A stretch of DNA of 11,042 bases from an uncultured Clostridiaceae bacterium. GTDB lineage: Bacteria; Bacillota; Clostridia; TANB77; CAG-508. Below, piece after piece: positions 1 to 6,273 of this stretch (position 1 is its first letter; each line of letters opens with the position of its first letter). The notes under the pieces were generated by a model. The model did no database searches. It had not been told where the DNA came from and saw only the letters and a program-made list of their open reading frames with translations. The position numbers and the translations under genes are program-made. The stretch spans positions 1 through 11,042 of the forward strand of contig CAJKDR010000028.1 of assembly GCA_905198755.1 (NCBI GenBank), in the 5' to 3' direction.

Positions 1-219
1 TTTAATATTGTATGTAAAATTCAAGTGAGTACCAGGTTTAAACTCTCCATTTACTACAATCATATACGACTTAATTGCATCCATATTAATAGGATTAGTT
101 GTCCAACCGTTCGTAGTATTATTCAAATCATTTGTAGGATTGTCATTTTCTGTATAATATATTTGTAATGCATTTTTATCATAACCACTTGTCTCTATTC
201 CAGAAGCAAGTATAATATG
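1..219 (-). pseudogene. 5'-truncated surface-adhesin gene remnant
   Basis: The minus strand is open from a TAA at 220-222 to the window edge and encodes a coherent fragment: after about four unremarkable residues it reads ASGIETSGYDKN, then ALQIYYTENDN, NNTTNGWTTNP, AIKSYMIVVNGEF and GTHLNFTYNIK. This alternation of Tyr-rich strands, an NGWTT turn and a hydrophobic strand resembles beta-sandwich repeats of large Firmicute cell-wall adhesins; that is recalled family resemblance, not a search result. There is no ATG, no ribosome binding site and no room for the N-terminal part of such a protein, so the gene has lost its 5' end here. The 3' end lies outside the window. It meets a second, opposite-facing remnant at about 207-221. 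It could instead reflect an assembly join. Confidence 0.5.
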
Positions 220-388
220 TTATGTTTCATTTAATATAAACATAGTAAATATGCTAGGTGAAAAATACATTTGTAATGTTAACTTTTCTATACCTTTTAC
301 TGATGAAAATTCTTCAATTTACGAAGATGGGTATGTAAAAAAAGAAATTTCTAATTTAGATAATTATAAGTTTTTAAGAATACAATAA
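185..388 (+). pseudogene. 5'-truncated remnant of an unrecognised gene
   Basis: A plus-strand frame is open from just after the TAA at 182-184 to a TAA at 386-388. From about position 221 it reads like real protein: YVSFNINIVN, MLGEKYICNVNFSIPF, TDENSSIYEDGYVKK, EISNLDNYKFLRIQ. The only ATG is at 251-253; it has no recognisable Shine-Dalgarno, and the protein-like sequence begins upstream of it. I therefore read it as the C-terminal tail of a gene whose front is gone. A stem-loop with a short T-run follows the stop, as expected for a genuine gene end. Family unknown. A real 45-residue peptide starting at 251 is the alternative but less likely. It is the only plausible plus-strand coding sequence in the window. 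Confidence 0.4.
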
Positions 389-419
389 ATAGACGGATAT
401 ATAATTTCGTCTATTTTTA
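387..419. terminator. stem-loop terminator between convergent gene ends
   Basis: AAATAGACG (387-395) pairs with CGTCTATTT (408-416) around a 12-base loop, followed by further T residues. It starts at the stop codon of the plus-strand remnant and lies just past the stop of the minus-strand YtvI-like gene, so it could serve both directions. Confidence 0.6.
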
Positions 420-425
420 ATTTAT

Positions 426-1523
426 TTATTTTCTATCTAATATTGTTTTTACAACACCATTATCTATTAAATTGCTAAATACGTTTTTTAATATTATTAA
501 TATTATTGGTCCTATAAACATTCCAAGTATTCCAATTAATTTAAATCCTGTATACATTGCTATTAATGTAAATATAGGATGTATTCCTATATGATTGCTT
601 ACAATCTTTGGTTCTAGTAACTGTCTTGTTACTATTATTATTAAATACAATCCTATCAATCCTATTGCTAATTTTAAATTTCCATTTGCTGCTGATATTA
701 CAGCCCATGGCAACATAACTGTTCCGCTTCCCAATATTGGAAGTGCATCTACAAATCCAATTCCTAAAGCAGCCATTAATGGATACTCAATATTAAACCC
801 GAACATTTTAAAAATGTATAACCCAACAAGCACTATAAAAAATGATATAACTATTAAAATAACTTGTGCTTTTAAATATCCGCCTAAAGAATCTATTATA
901 TTTCTTATGTGGCTTCCTATTTTATTTACCCATTTTTGTGGTAAATGATATTCCATCTGGTCTAATATATATAATTTATCCGCACACACGAAATATGTTG
1001 CAATTACCGTTATTCCAACATATATTAAAAAAGTAGGTAAATATTGTACTGATCCAACTATATTAGTTAACCATTTTTTAGCAACACTTGTTAACATTTT
1101 TATAATATCTTGTGATGAACTTTCTGCAATGGTTTTAATTTCATTAGATATTTCTATTTTATCAAATCTAAAATCAGATATTATTTTACTTATATAATCG
1201 CTTACTTTTTGCACATAATTATTCAGACTTTCTAACAGATTAGTTGATTCCGCAATTGCACTAGATATTCCCCATATTAGCAACCCAATAATAATTCCAA
1301 AAACTACTATCATTGTTATTATAGCACATGTTTTTCTAGTAAAAGTTGTATGTTTCATTAGTTTTCTTATTAATGGTTCTATTATTAAACTAATTATAAA
1401 CGCTATTAAAAAAGGAATATAAAAAACTGCCAATTTGAAGCTTATGTATATTCCTAAAATTGTTACTAATATTATTAAAATCCTTTTCATTACTTTTTTG
1501 TAGTAATTAACATCTGTTATCAA
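426..1523 (-). CDS. ytvI: YtvI-like AI-2E family membrane protein
   Basis: A 365-residue polytopic membrane protein of the AI-2E/PerM superfamily. Hydrophobic segments lie at about residues 14-50 (two), 66-90, 160-180, 220-240, 247-275, 283-300 and 315-347, with a soluble, helix-rich insertion at about 92-155, the usual layout of the family. The segment LPILGSGTVMLPW (261-273) and the RQLLEPKIVS motif (300-309) followed by GIHPIFTLIAMYTGFKL match the branch annotated as sporulation integral membrane protein YtvI, which suggests a spore-forming host. Its transported substrate is not known. The start is TTG at 1521-1523: a good Shine-Dalgarno lies 7 bases upstream, whereas the first in-frame ATG (codon 12) has none. 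A candidate promoter of its own lies at 1551-1579. The gene probably forms a single-gene transcription unit. Confidence 0.85.
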   Translation of the reverse strand: MITDVNYYKKVMKRILIILVTILGIYISFKLAVFYIPFLIAFIISLIIEPLIRKLMKHTTFTRKTCAIITMIVVFGIIIGLLIWGISSAIAESTNLLESLNNYVQKVSDYISKIISDFRFDKIEISNEIKTIAESSSQDIIKMLTSVAKKWLTNIVGSVQYLPTFLIYVGITVIATYFVCADKLYILDQMEYHLPQKWVNKIGSHIRNIIDSLGGYLKAQVILIVISFFIVLVGLYIFKMFGFNIEYPLMAALGIGFVDALPILGSGTVMLPWAVISAANGNLKLAIGLIGLYLIIIVTRQLLEPKIVSNHIGIHPIFTLIAMYTGFKLIGILGMFIGPIILIILKNVFSNLIDNGVVKTILDRK

Positions 1524-1530
1524 TAATATG

Positions 1531-1537
1531 CACCTCT
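1531..1537 (-). promoter_or_regulatory. ribosome binding site fixing the TTG start
   Basis: The minus strand reads AGAGGTG, separated by 7 bases (CATATTA) from TTG at 1523. It decides the start of the YtvI-like gene in favour of TTG over the downstream ATG. Confidence 0.7.
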
Positions 1538-1550
1538 ATATATTTTATGT

Positions 1551-1579
1551 ATTATAATTAGTATTTATGTAGATATTAA
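1551..1579 (-). promoter_or_regulatory. candidate sigma-A type promoter for the YtvI-like gene
   Basis: A perfect TATAAT (-10) on the minus strand at 1551-1556 is preceded by a 17-base spacer and TTAATA (-35, 4 of 6 matches) at 1574-1579. Transcription would start only a few bases before the ribosome binding site. Sporulation-specific control is not visible. Confidence 0.5.
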
Positions 1580-1587
1580 TATGTTAG

Positions 1588-1675
1588 AAAAAAATTATTT
1601 TGGGCGAATATACATGTAACTCTTTTTTAACTTTACTTATTACTGTTACAACATACATAGTAGTATCATCCGCCC
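1588..1675 (-). terminator. possible structured terminator after the CBS gene
   Basis: On the minus strand GGGCG (1671-1675) can pair with CGCCC (1602-1606), and internally TGTAAC can pair with GTTACA around a loop of roughly 23 bases. AAAATAA and a run of seven Ts follow. This would be a branched, imperfect hairpin ahead of a T-tract, located between the CBS gene's 3' end and the promoter of the next gene. The pairing is weak between the two stems, so a simple terminator is only one reading. I do not recognise it as a known riboswitch. Confidence 0.35.
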
Positions 1676-1703
1676 TCTACATATATGATTTGATTATTAA
1701 TTA

Positions 1704-2141
1704 TTATTGTGCATTTTTATCATTGCATCCACATATACATTCTGCTGTTTTTCCAACAAATTCATTATTTATTTGTTGATTTCTTGCCATATCTCCTAAC
1801 GTTAATATCCCTACTAATTTTCCATTTTCTGTTACAGGAATTCTTCTTACTTGTTCTTGTCCCATTATCTTTGAAACTTCTGCTATATCTGTGTTACAAT
1901 CACAACATTTTGCTTCTTTACTCATAACATCTCTTACTTTTGTGCTATTAGAATCTTTACCACATGCTACACTTCTTAAGATAATATCTCTATCTGTTAA
2001 TATTCCAACAACGCAATCATTACAATCGCATACTGGTATACAACCTATATGATTATCACACATCTTTTTAGCTGCATCACATATTGTTGTTTCTGGTGTA
2101 CAAAAACAAACATCATTACACATACAATCTTTTACTTTCAT
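1704..2141 (-). CDS. cysteine-rich twin CBS-domain protein
   Basis: A 145-residue cytoplasmic protein made of two CBS modules, about residues 7-56 (containing GILTDRDI) and 73-121 (containing RRIPV and GILTLGDM). CBS pairs usually form a Bateman module that senses adenosine-type ligands. The length and layout match small stand-alone CBS proteins of clostridia. The odd part is 17 cysteines (positions 6, 8, 12, 14, 21, 28, 34, 38, 40, 43, 60, 79, 80, 82, 135, 137, 139), several as C-x-C pairs, including a C-terminal CICGC. That spacing is compatible with metal, Fe-S or redox chemistry, but this is inference; no standard Fe-S signature is complete. The start is ATG at 2139-2141 with GGAGG 7 bases upstream. 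It is flanked by terminator-like structures on both sides, so it is probably monocistronic. Confidence 0.85.
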   Translation of the reverse strand: MKVKDCMCNDVCFCTPETTICDAAKKMCDNHIGCIPVCDCNDCVVGILTDRDIILRSVACGKDSNSTKVRDVMSKEAKCCDCNTDIAEVSKIMGQEQVRRIPVTENGKLVGILTLGDMARNQQINNEFVGKTAECICGCNDKNAQ

Positions 2142-2250
2142 TTTTATTCCTCCATTTCAAATTTCATATTATTATTCTTATCTTTTTTTTATAAAATATG
2201 AACAAATCCAAAAAATTTTTTTAAATTTTTTTCAGTGAATTGATTCGTGC

Positions 2251-2282
2251 AAAAAAAATAGTATCTAAACGATACTATTTTT
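2251..2282 (-). terminator. intrinsic terminator of the MATE-kinase gene
   Basis: A 12-bp stem, AAAAATAGTATC (2254-2265) with GATACTATTTTT (2271-2282), loop of 5, begins one base past the stop codon of the minus-strand gene. On that strand the stem runs straight into eight Ts. It separates this gene from the CBS gene. Confidence 0.85.
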
Positions 2283-2283
2283 C

Positions 2284-4281
2284 TTAATTATTTACTTTTT
2301 CTTTTATTGTCTCACAAATCATTTCTGCTGTTTTTTCTATTCCAAGTGTATCACTATTTATGCATAAATCATAATTTTGATAATCTGTCCATTCATGCTC
2401 TGTATAATATTTATAATGATTTGCTCTTAATTTATTTATTCTTTTTATTTCTTTTTGTGCTTTTTCTTTACTAAATCCATATATTTCTGTTGCTCTTTTT
2501 ATTTTGTCTTCCATGCTACTATATACAAATATTTTAAATACATCTTTTCTATCTTTTAATATAAAGTCTGCACATCTTCCTATTATTACACAAGATTCTT
2601 TTTGTGCTATTTCTTTTATCAAATTATTTTCTGTTACAAATAATTCATCTGCATTTGTTAGTCCTGAATAATATCCACTATTAAATCCATCTAGTAACTT
2701 TCTTTTTTGTTCATTATTTTCTATGTATTCTTCTGATAATCCAGTTTTTTGTGCTATTTGTTCTATTAGTTCTTTATCATATAATTTAATTTCTAATTTT
2801 TCTGCAATTAACTTTCCTAGATATCTTCCTCCTGAGCCATATTCTCTTGCTATTGTTATTATTATGTGTTTATCTGTATTGCTATTTTCACTTACGCTTT
2901 CTAATAAATGTTGTTTTTCATTGTTATTTTTATTTAAATTCTTTACTTCATATATTATAAGTGATGCAGCTAAAATAAATGCTAATCCGTCTGCAAATGG
3001 TCCTGCATAAAGAATTCCTCTTATTCCCCATATGCCGCTAAATATTATCATTGCTGGAATTAAAAATGCGATTTGTCTAGATAATGATAATATTGCACTT
3101 TTTGAACTTTTTCCAATTGCTTGGAAGAATATTCCTGCTGGAATTTGAATTCCATTGAATATGCACAACATTAAATAAGTTCTAAATGCTATACAAGCAA
3201 ACTTCATATATAATTCATCACCACTACCAAATATAGAAATCAATTTATCTGGTATTGTTTGGAATAGTGTAAATGCAATTATACTAATTATTACACCTAT
3301 TCCTAGCACTCTTTTTAATGCACTTTTAACTCTTTCATAATTTTTAGCACCAAAATTATATCCAAATATAGGTTGTGCACCTACTGCAACTCCTATAATT
3401 ATACTATTTAGTATTTGACTTATTTTCATTACAATTCCTAGAACTGTAATTGGTATGTCTGAACCAAACTCAGATTGTGCTCCATATTTTCCAAGTAAAT
3501 TATTTTCCGCAGCCAATACAAGAACTATACTCATTTGGTTTATGAAACTACTTATTCCTAATAATACTATTTTCTTAATAACTTTTATTTCTGGTTTAAA
3601 TAGTTTCTTTGATGGTTTTACAGATTTAAATCTTCTTATATACAAAGCATTTAGCACAAATGTAACAAACTGACTAAATATAGTAGCAATAGCTGCTCCT
3701 TCTACTCCCATTTTAAATACAAAAATAAAAATCGGATCTAATATTGTATTTAAAACAGCTCCTGATACCATTGATATCATTGAGTATTTTGGACTACCAT
3801 CTGCTCTTATAATAGAGTTTAATGTTATTCCTATCATCATAAAAGGTATTCCTATTGCTATAACTCCACCATATTTTAACGCATATGGTCTTAATGCATC
3901 AGTACATCCAAATATATTTAGCAAGTATGGTAAAAATACTAATGTTATTATACAAAACAATATTGCTATAATTGCTGATGTTAATATTCCATTTGCAACA
4001 CCTTTTGATGCTTCTTTTTCCTTTTTTTCTCCTAATTTCAAACTTAAATATGCTGATGTTCCATCTCCAAACATTAACGCAAATGCCAAACAAATCATTG
4101 TAATTGGGAATACTATATTTGTTGCTCCATTTCCTAAATATCCAACTCCCCATCCAATAAAAATTTGGTCAACTATATTATATAATGAGTTAACAAGCAT
4201 TGATATTATGCATGGTACAGAGAATTTAAGTATCAATTTTCCTATCTTTTCTGTTCCTAATATATTTTCTTCTTTATTCAT
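2284..4281 (-). CDS. MATE family exporter fused to a cytidylate-kinase-like domain
   Basis: A two-part protein of 665 residues from ATG at 4281. Residues about 9-448 form a MATE (multidrug and toxin extrusion) exporter with around 12 hydrophobic helices; NIVDQIFIG near the start and RADGSPKYSM and GAQPIFGYNFGAKN further on are typical. After a polar linker rich in Asn, Glu and Lys (about 449-470), residues about 472-660 match the cytidylate-kinase-like family: an IITIAREYGSGGRYLGK start with a P-loop-like glycine stretch (GGRYLGKL, Leu where Walker A has Ser/Thr), LYDKELIEQIAQ, VIIGRCADFIL, and a KYYTEHEWTDYQNYDLC tail. The kinase domain should sit on the cytoplasmic side. An earlier in-frame ATG at 4344 is rejected because it lies upstream of the promoter; ATG 4281 has GGAGG 5 bases upstream. 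The gene is a single unit between its own promoter and terminator. Substrates of both halves are unknown. Confidence 0.85.
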   Translation of the reverse strand: MNKEENILGTEKIGKLILKFSVPCIISMLVNSLYNIVDQIFIGWGVGYLGNGATNIVFPITMICLAFALMFGDGTSAYLSLKLGEKKEKEASKGVANGILTSAIIAILFCIITLVFLPYLLNIFGCTDALRPYALKYGGVIAIGIPFMMIGITLNSIIRADGSPKYSMISMVSGAVLNTILDPIFIFVFKMGVEGAAIATIFSQFVTFVLNALYIRRFKSVKPSKKLFKPEIKVIKKIVLLGISSFINQMSIVLVLAAENNLLGKYGAQSEFGSDIPITVLGIVMKISQILNSIIIGVAVGAQPIFGYNFGAKNYERVKSALKRVLGIGVIISIIAFTLFQTIPDKLISIFGSGDELYMKFACIAFRTYLMLCIFNGIQIPAGIFFQAIGKSSKSAILSLSRQIAFLIPAMIIFSGIWGIRGILYAGPFADGLAFILAASLIIYEVKNLNKNNNEKQHLLESVSENSNTDKHIIITIAREYGSGGRYLGKLIAEKLEIKLYDKELIEQIAQKTGLSEEYIENNEQKRKLLDGFNSGYYSGLTNADELFVTENNLIKEIAQKESCVIIGRCADFILKDRKDVFKIFVYSSMEDKIKRATEIYGFSKEKAQKEIKRINKLRANHYKYYTEHEWTDYQNYDLCINSDTLGIEKTAEMICETIKEKVNN

Positions 4282-4286
4282 TGTTT

Positions 4287-4291
4287 CCTCC
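4287..4291 (-). promoter_or_regulatory. ribosome binding site fixing the MATE-kinase start
   Basis: GGAGG on the minus strand lies 5 bases before ATG 4281. The alternative upstream ATG at 4344 overlaps the -35 box and cannot be in the transcript made from the promoter below. Confidence 0.85.
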
Positions 4292-4315
4292 TTTTTTCTA
4301 AATAGCAACTCTACT

Positions 4316-4344
4316 ATAATATCATTTTTTTGAAAATTTGTCAA
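4316..4344 (-). promoter_or_regulatory. near-consensus sigma-A promoter for the MATE-kinase gene
   Basis: On the minus strand: TTGACA (4339-4344, perfect -35), a 17-base spacer, then TATTAT (4316-4321, 5 of 6 at -10). The expected transcript start is about 25-30 bases before ATG 4281. No operator palindrome is evident. This is the strongest promoter seen in the window. Confidence 0.85.
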
Positions 4345-4385
4345 AAGAAAAATAACATGATTTTTAAATTTTTCATGTTATTTTT
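4345..4385 (-). terminator. terminator after the pilin-like gene, abutting the next promoter
   Basis: A 13-bp perfect stem, AAAAATAACATGA (4348-4360) with TCATGTTATTTTT (4373-4385), loop of 12. On the minus strand it continues into TTTTTCTTTT. The T-tract runs directly into the TTGACA box of the downstream promoter, so two transcription units are packed with no spare DNA. Confidence 0.8.
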
Positions 4386-4414
4386 TCTTATTTTATTCTA
4401 TTGAATCAAACTGT

Positions 4415-4439
4415 GAATTATATAATTCTGCGTATGCAG
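4415..4439. repeat. paired palindromes just past the pilin-like gene
   Basis: A perfect 14-base palindrome GAATTATATAATTC (4415-4428) is followed immediately by CTGCGTATGCAG (4428-4439; CTGC and GCAG around GTAT). They lie between the stop codon of the pilin-like gene and its terminator. They could be a protein site, a cruciform or chance in AT-rich DNA. Confidence 0.5.
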
Positions 4440-4441
4440 CA

Positions 4442-5863
4442 TTATTTTATTACACATGCCTTTTCTAATGTTGTGCCATCATTTATATCCGTTTTTTCTA
4501 TTTGAATATCAGATTTCATAGTAACTACGGGGCGTATACCATAGCAGAAGTCATAAGTAGTTCCCATTGATCCAAACAGCCCATTGCCACTGCTCACAAT
4601 TCCATTTGCACTTACTACATTCACGCAAAAGTAAGCCCAGTATGATGTACAACGAATACAATTTGATGCGAGCCAGTAGCTTCTTTCATTTTCAAATAGC
4701 AATTTCCATTCATTACTTGTTTTATCTATTCCTTTTCCAGTTTCAGCATTGCTGTTTGTTAAATTGGTCGGGAAATATAGATATTCTGTACTTATTAAAT
4801 CAGCTATCTTTTTTCTACTAGTTGCTGTAGCTACCGTTGATTTTGTTGAACTTTGCCATACTTTTCCATCATACCATACAAATTCATTATGAGTACCATT
4901 CAAATTTCCTTTTTTTCCATTTGTAGCTTCCCAATAGGGTTTATCTGTTCCATCCCAATAGTATGTTACTTTGTTTCCATATTGATTTATTTCTCCATTA
5001 TTGAAAGGCTTTCCATTTCCTGTATTATTAGGGTCATATCCAGTTATCTTGTTTATATCTTCTACTGTTATACTTTTCGCTCCAGTTGCCCATTTTCCTT
5101 GTCCATACATTGCTGATATTGCATTTAATTCTGATGGTCCATCTGTATATCCTTTTTTTCCACTTAAATAATAGTATTTGTTATCTCCATTCGTATGTTC
5201 CCCGCTGTCTGGTCCTATTATGTTTGCTGAAATCAGTCTTATATTTCCGTTTTCTACTCCTAATACTCTCCAACCTGATGTATAACTAGTTAAATTAAAC
5301 ACTTGGTCTTTTGTATGTCCACTACTTCTTCCATCATTCTTATTTGTACTTGCATTTGCTTCTGAATATGATGTATAACTTGTTGTTGCTACTGTATTTC
5401 CATTTGCATCTTTTGTTGCATCATAATTTACGTAATCTCCTACCTTTAATGTTACATCTCCTTTTGTAAATGTTCCATCTCCATTATCTGTCCATATTAC
5501 ATATATTCCATTTTGTTTTGCTAATAACGCATTTCCATCTTTTGATAATTGGTATTCATTGTTCGTTTTTGTGAATTTTACATTCCAACCTTCACCTTTT
5601 GGAGTTACTTCTGCTCCTTTTATTGGTGGTCGTGTCACATTTTCTTTATTTGCTAGTGCCATTTGGTATTCTGAATAACCTAGTCCTATTGCTTCTTTTT
5701 CTGCTCCTATTGTATGTGTATCTGTTGCTTTTGATGCTTTTGTTATTAGTCCTCCATCTACTACTATTTTTATGCTTACCATTGCTAAGATTAGTAGAAC
5801 TATTATTGTTATTACAAGGGCTACGAGAGTAATTCCTTTGTTATTTTTTAATTTTTGTTTCAT
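4442..5863 (-). CDS. type IV prepilin-leader surface protein with variable-type C-terminal domain
   Basis: A 473-residue exported protein. Residues 1-33 are a class III (prepilin) signal: a basic leader ending in NNKG10, then ITLVALVITIIVLLILAMVSI, so a prepilin peptidase should cut after Gly10. The usual Glu at position 5 of the mature protein is absent (Ala), as is common in this clostridial KGITL(V/I)ALV group. A polar helix (about 35-70) leads to a middle region with LKVGDYVNYD (139-148) and GWRVLGVENGNIRLISA (197-213), as in proteins annotated DUF6273. The tail (about 395-448: SYWLASNCIRC through YGIRPVV) resembles C-type-lectin-like or formylglycine-enzyme-like folds, which often serve as variable domains of diversity-generating retroelements. 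Codons for 396-447 are unusually GC-rich. The start ATG has only a weak purine-rich site (AAAGGAAAG). No pilus assembly genes are adjacent. Confidence 0.8.
   Translation of the reverse strand: MKQKLKNNKGITLVALVITIIVLLILAMVSIKIVVDGGLITKASKATDTHTIGAEKEAIGLGYSEYQMALANKENVTRPPIKGAEVTPKGEGWNVKFTKTNNEYQLSKDGNALLAKQNGIYVIWTDNGDGTFTKGDVTLKVGDYVNYDATKDANGNTVATTSYTSYSEANASTNKNDGRSSGHTKDQVFNLTSYTSGWRVLGVENGNIRLISANIIGPDSGEHTNGDNKYYYLSGKKGYTDGPSELNAISAMYGQGKWATGAKSITVEDINKITGYDPNNTGNGKPFNNGEINQYGNKVTYYWDGTDKPYWEATNGKKGNLNGTHNEFVWYDGKVWQSSTKSTVATATSRKKIADLISTEYLYFPTNLTNSNAETGKGIDKTSNEWKLLFENERSYWLASNCIRCTSYWAYFCVNVVSANGIVSSGNGLFGSMGTTYDFCYGIRPVVTMKSDIQIEKTDINDGTTLEKACVIK
4523..4678 (-). other. candidate diversified segment (VR-like) of the pilin-like gene
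   Basis: Codons for residues 396-447. By hand count 67 of 156 bases are G or C (about 43%) and 19 of 52 codons end in G or C, including CGC, CCC, GGC, GGG, CTC, CTG and TGC, which are rare elsewhere in the window. The segment ends in a GC-rich stretch (ATACGCCCCGTAG) close to the 3' end of the gene. Location, fold type and base composition fit a retroelement variable repeat, but no template repeat or reverse transcriptase is present here. Ordinary recombination from a donor with higher GC is an alternative. Confidence 0.4.
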
Positions 5864-5925
5864 TCTTTTCTTTCCTTTCTTTTTTATTTAAAATATTTAT
5901 ATAAATTGTAATTTGCCCTTCATAT

Positions 5926-6070
5926 CATTGTTCAGCTTAAAGGTTGTACTTGTCCTGCAACGGGTACATTGTTTATAAATTTTTACTTTGTCCCAACGGA
6001 GCTACCTGCTCCATAAAAATTTATAAACAAAATCCCCTGCGCGGACTTTAAGTTATACGGCTGAACAATG
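5926..6070. repeat. 145-bp foldback element 1 (structured RNA or MITE-like)
   Basis: Nested inverted repeats. An outer arm CATTGTTCAGC (5926-5936) pairs with GCTGAACAATG (6060-6070). TTAAAG (5937-5942) pairs with CTTTAA (6046-6051). A small hairpin TGTAC/GTACA spans 5945-5968. A perfect 17-bp stem joins 5969-5985 to 6014-6030 and is capped by GGAGC-TACCT-GCTCC (5998-6012). The loops are GC-rich compared with the surroundings. No T-tract follows on either strand, so it is not a plain terminator. No clear target-site duplication flanks it. It ends 62 bases before the start of the pilin-like gene and could be in its 5' leader. Confidence 0.6.
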
Positions 6071-6081
6071 CTACTCTACAA

Positions 6082-6261
6082 AGTTAAATAAATAATTAAA
6101 ATGATGAAAAAATCGTATTGAGAGTCATTGAGCTAGAGGTTCTTTTAAAATTTTATGGAAATAGTTCACTTCAGTGAAAGGGTGCCATAAAATTTTTTAG
6201 AACTTCTGCGAAAATTATCTCGAATTAGAGTTTGGAAGAAGTTTAATTGATTTATTTAACT
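6082..6261. repeat. 180-bp foldback element 2
   Basis: The outer arms AGTTAAATAAATAATTAAA (6082-6100) and TTTAATTGATTTATTTAACT (6242-6261) are complementary except for one unpaired base. Inside, AGAGGTTCT (6135-6143) pairs with AGAACTTCT (6199-6207, one G-U), and AAAATTTTATGG (6147-6158) pairs with CCATAAAATTTT (6185-6196). The apex is TTCAC-TTCA-GTGAA (6165-6178). Both this and element 1 carry CCATAAAA followed by TTT on the right arm, a weak hint that they are related. No coding potential is seen. Confidence 0.55.
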
Positions 6262-6273
6262 CTAAGATATAAT

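Noticed and set aside
1602..1675. GGGCG...CGCCC arrangement as a fluoride or other known riboswitch upstream of the YtvI-like gene
   Set aside because: The conserved loop sequences of the fluoride class are missing, and a TATAAT promoter lies between this structure and the gene.
2142..2250. Promoter for the CBS gene
   Set aside because: Several AT-rich hexamers are possible, but no -35/-10 pair with proper spacing stands out, so none is called.
4282..4344. Upstream in-frame ATG giving the MATE-kinase protein 21 more residues
   Set aside because: It starts inside the -35 box of a near-consensus promoter and has no ribosome binding site; ATG 4281 has a strong one.
5599..5832. Leucine-rich plus-strand open frame opposite the pilin-like gene, and similar plus-strand frames opposite all other genes
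   Set aside because: They are low-complexity shadows of AT-biased minus-strand codons with no start signals or protein-like composition.
5926..6070. Element 1 as a transposon-derived MITE with target-site duplication
   Set aside because: No matching direct repeat flanks the two ends, so mobility is not supported by the window alone; kept only as an open alternative.
5926..6261. The foldbacks as a DGR template repeat
   Set aside because: They share no recognisable stretch with the candidate variable segment at 4523-4678.
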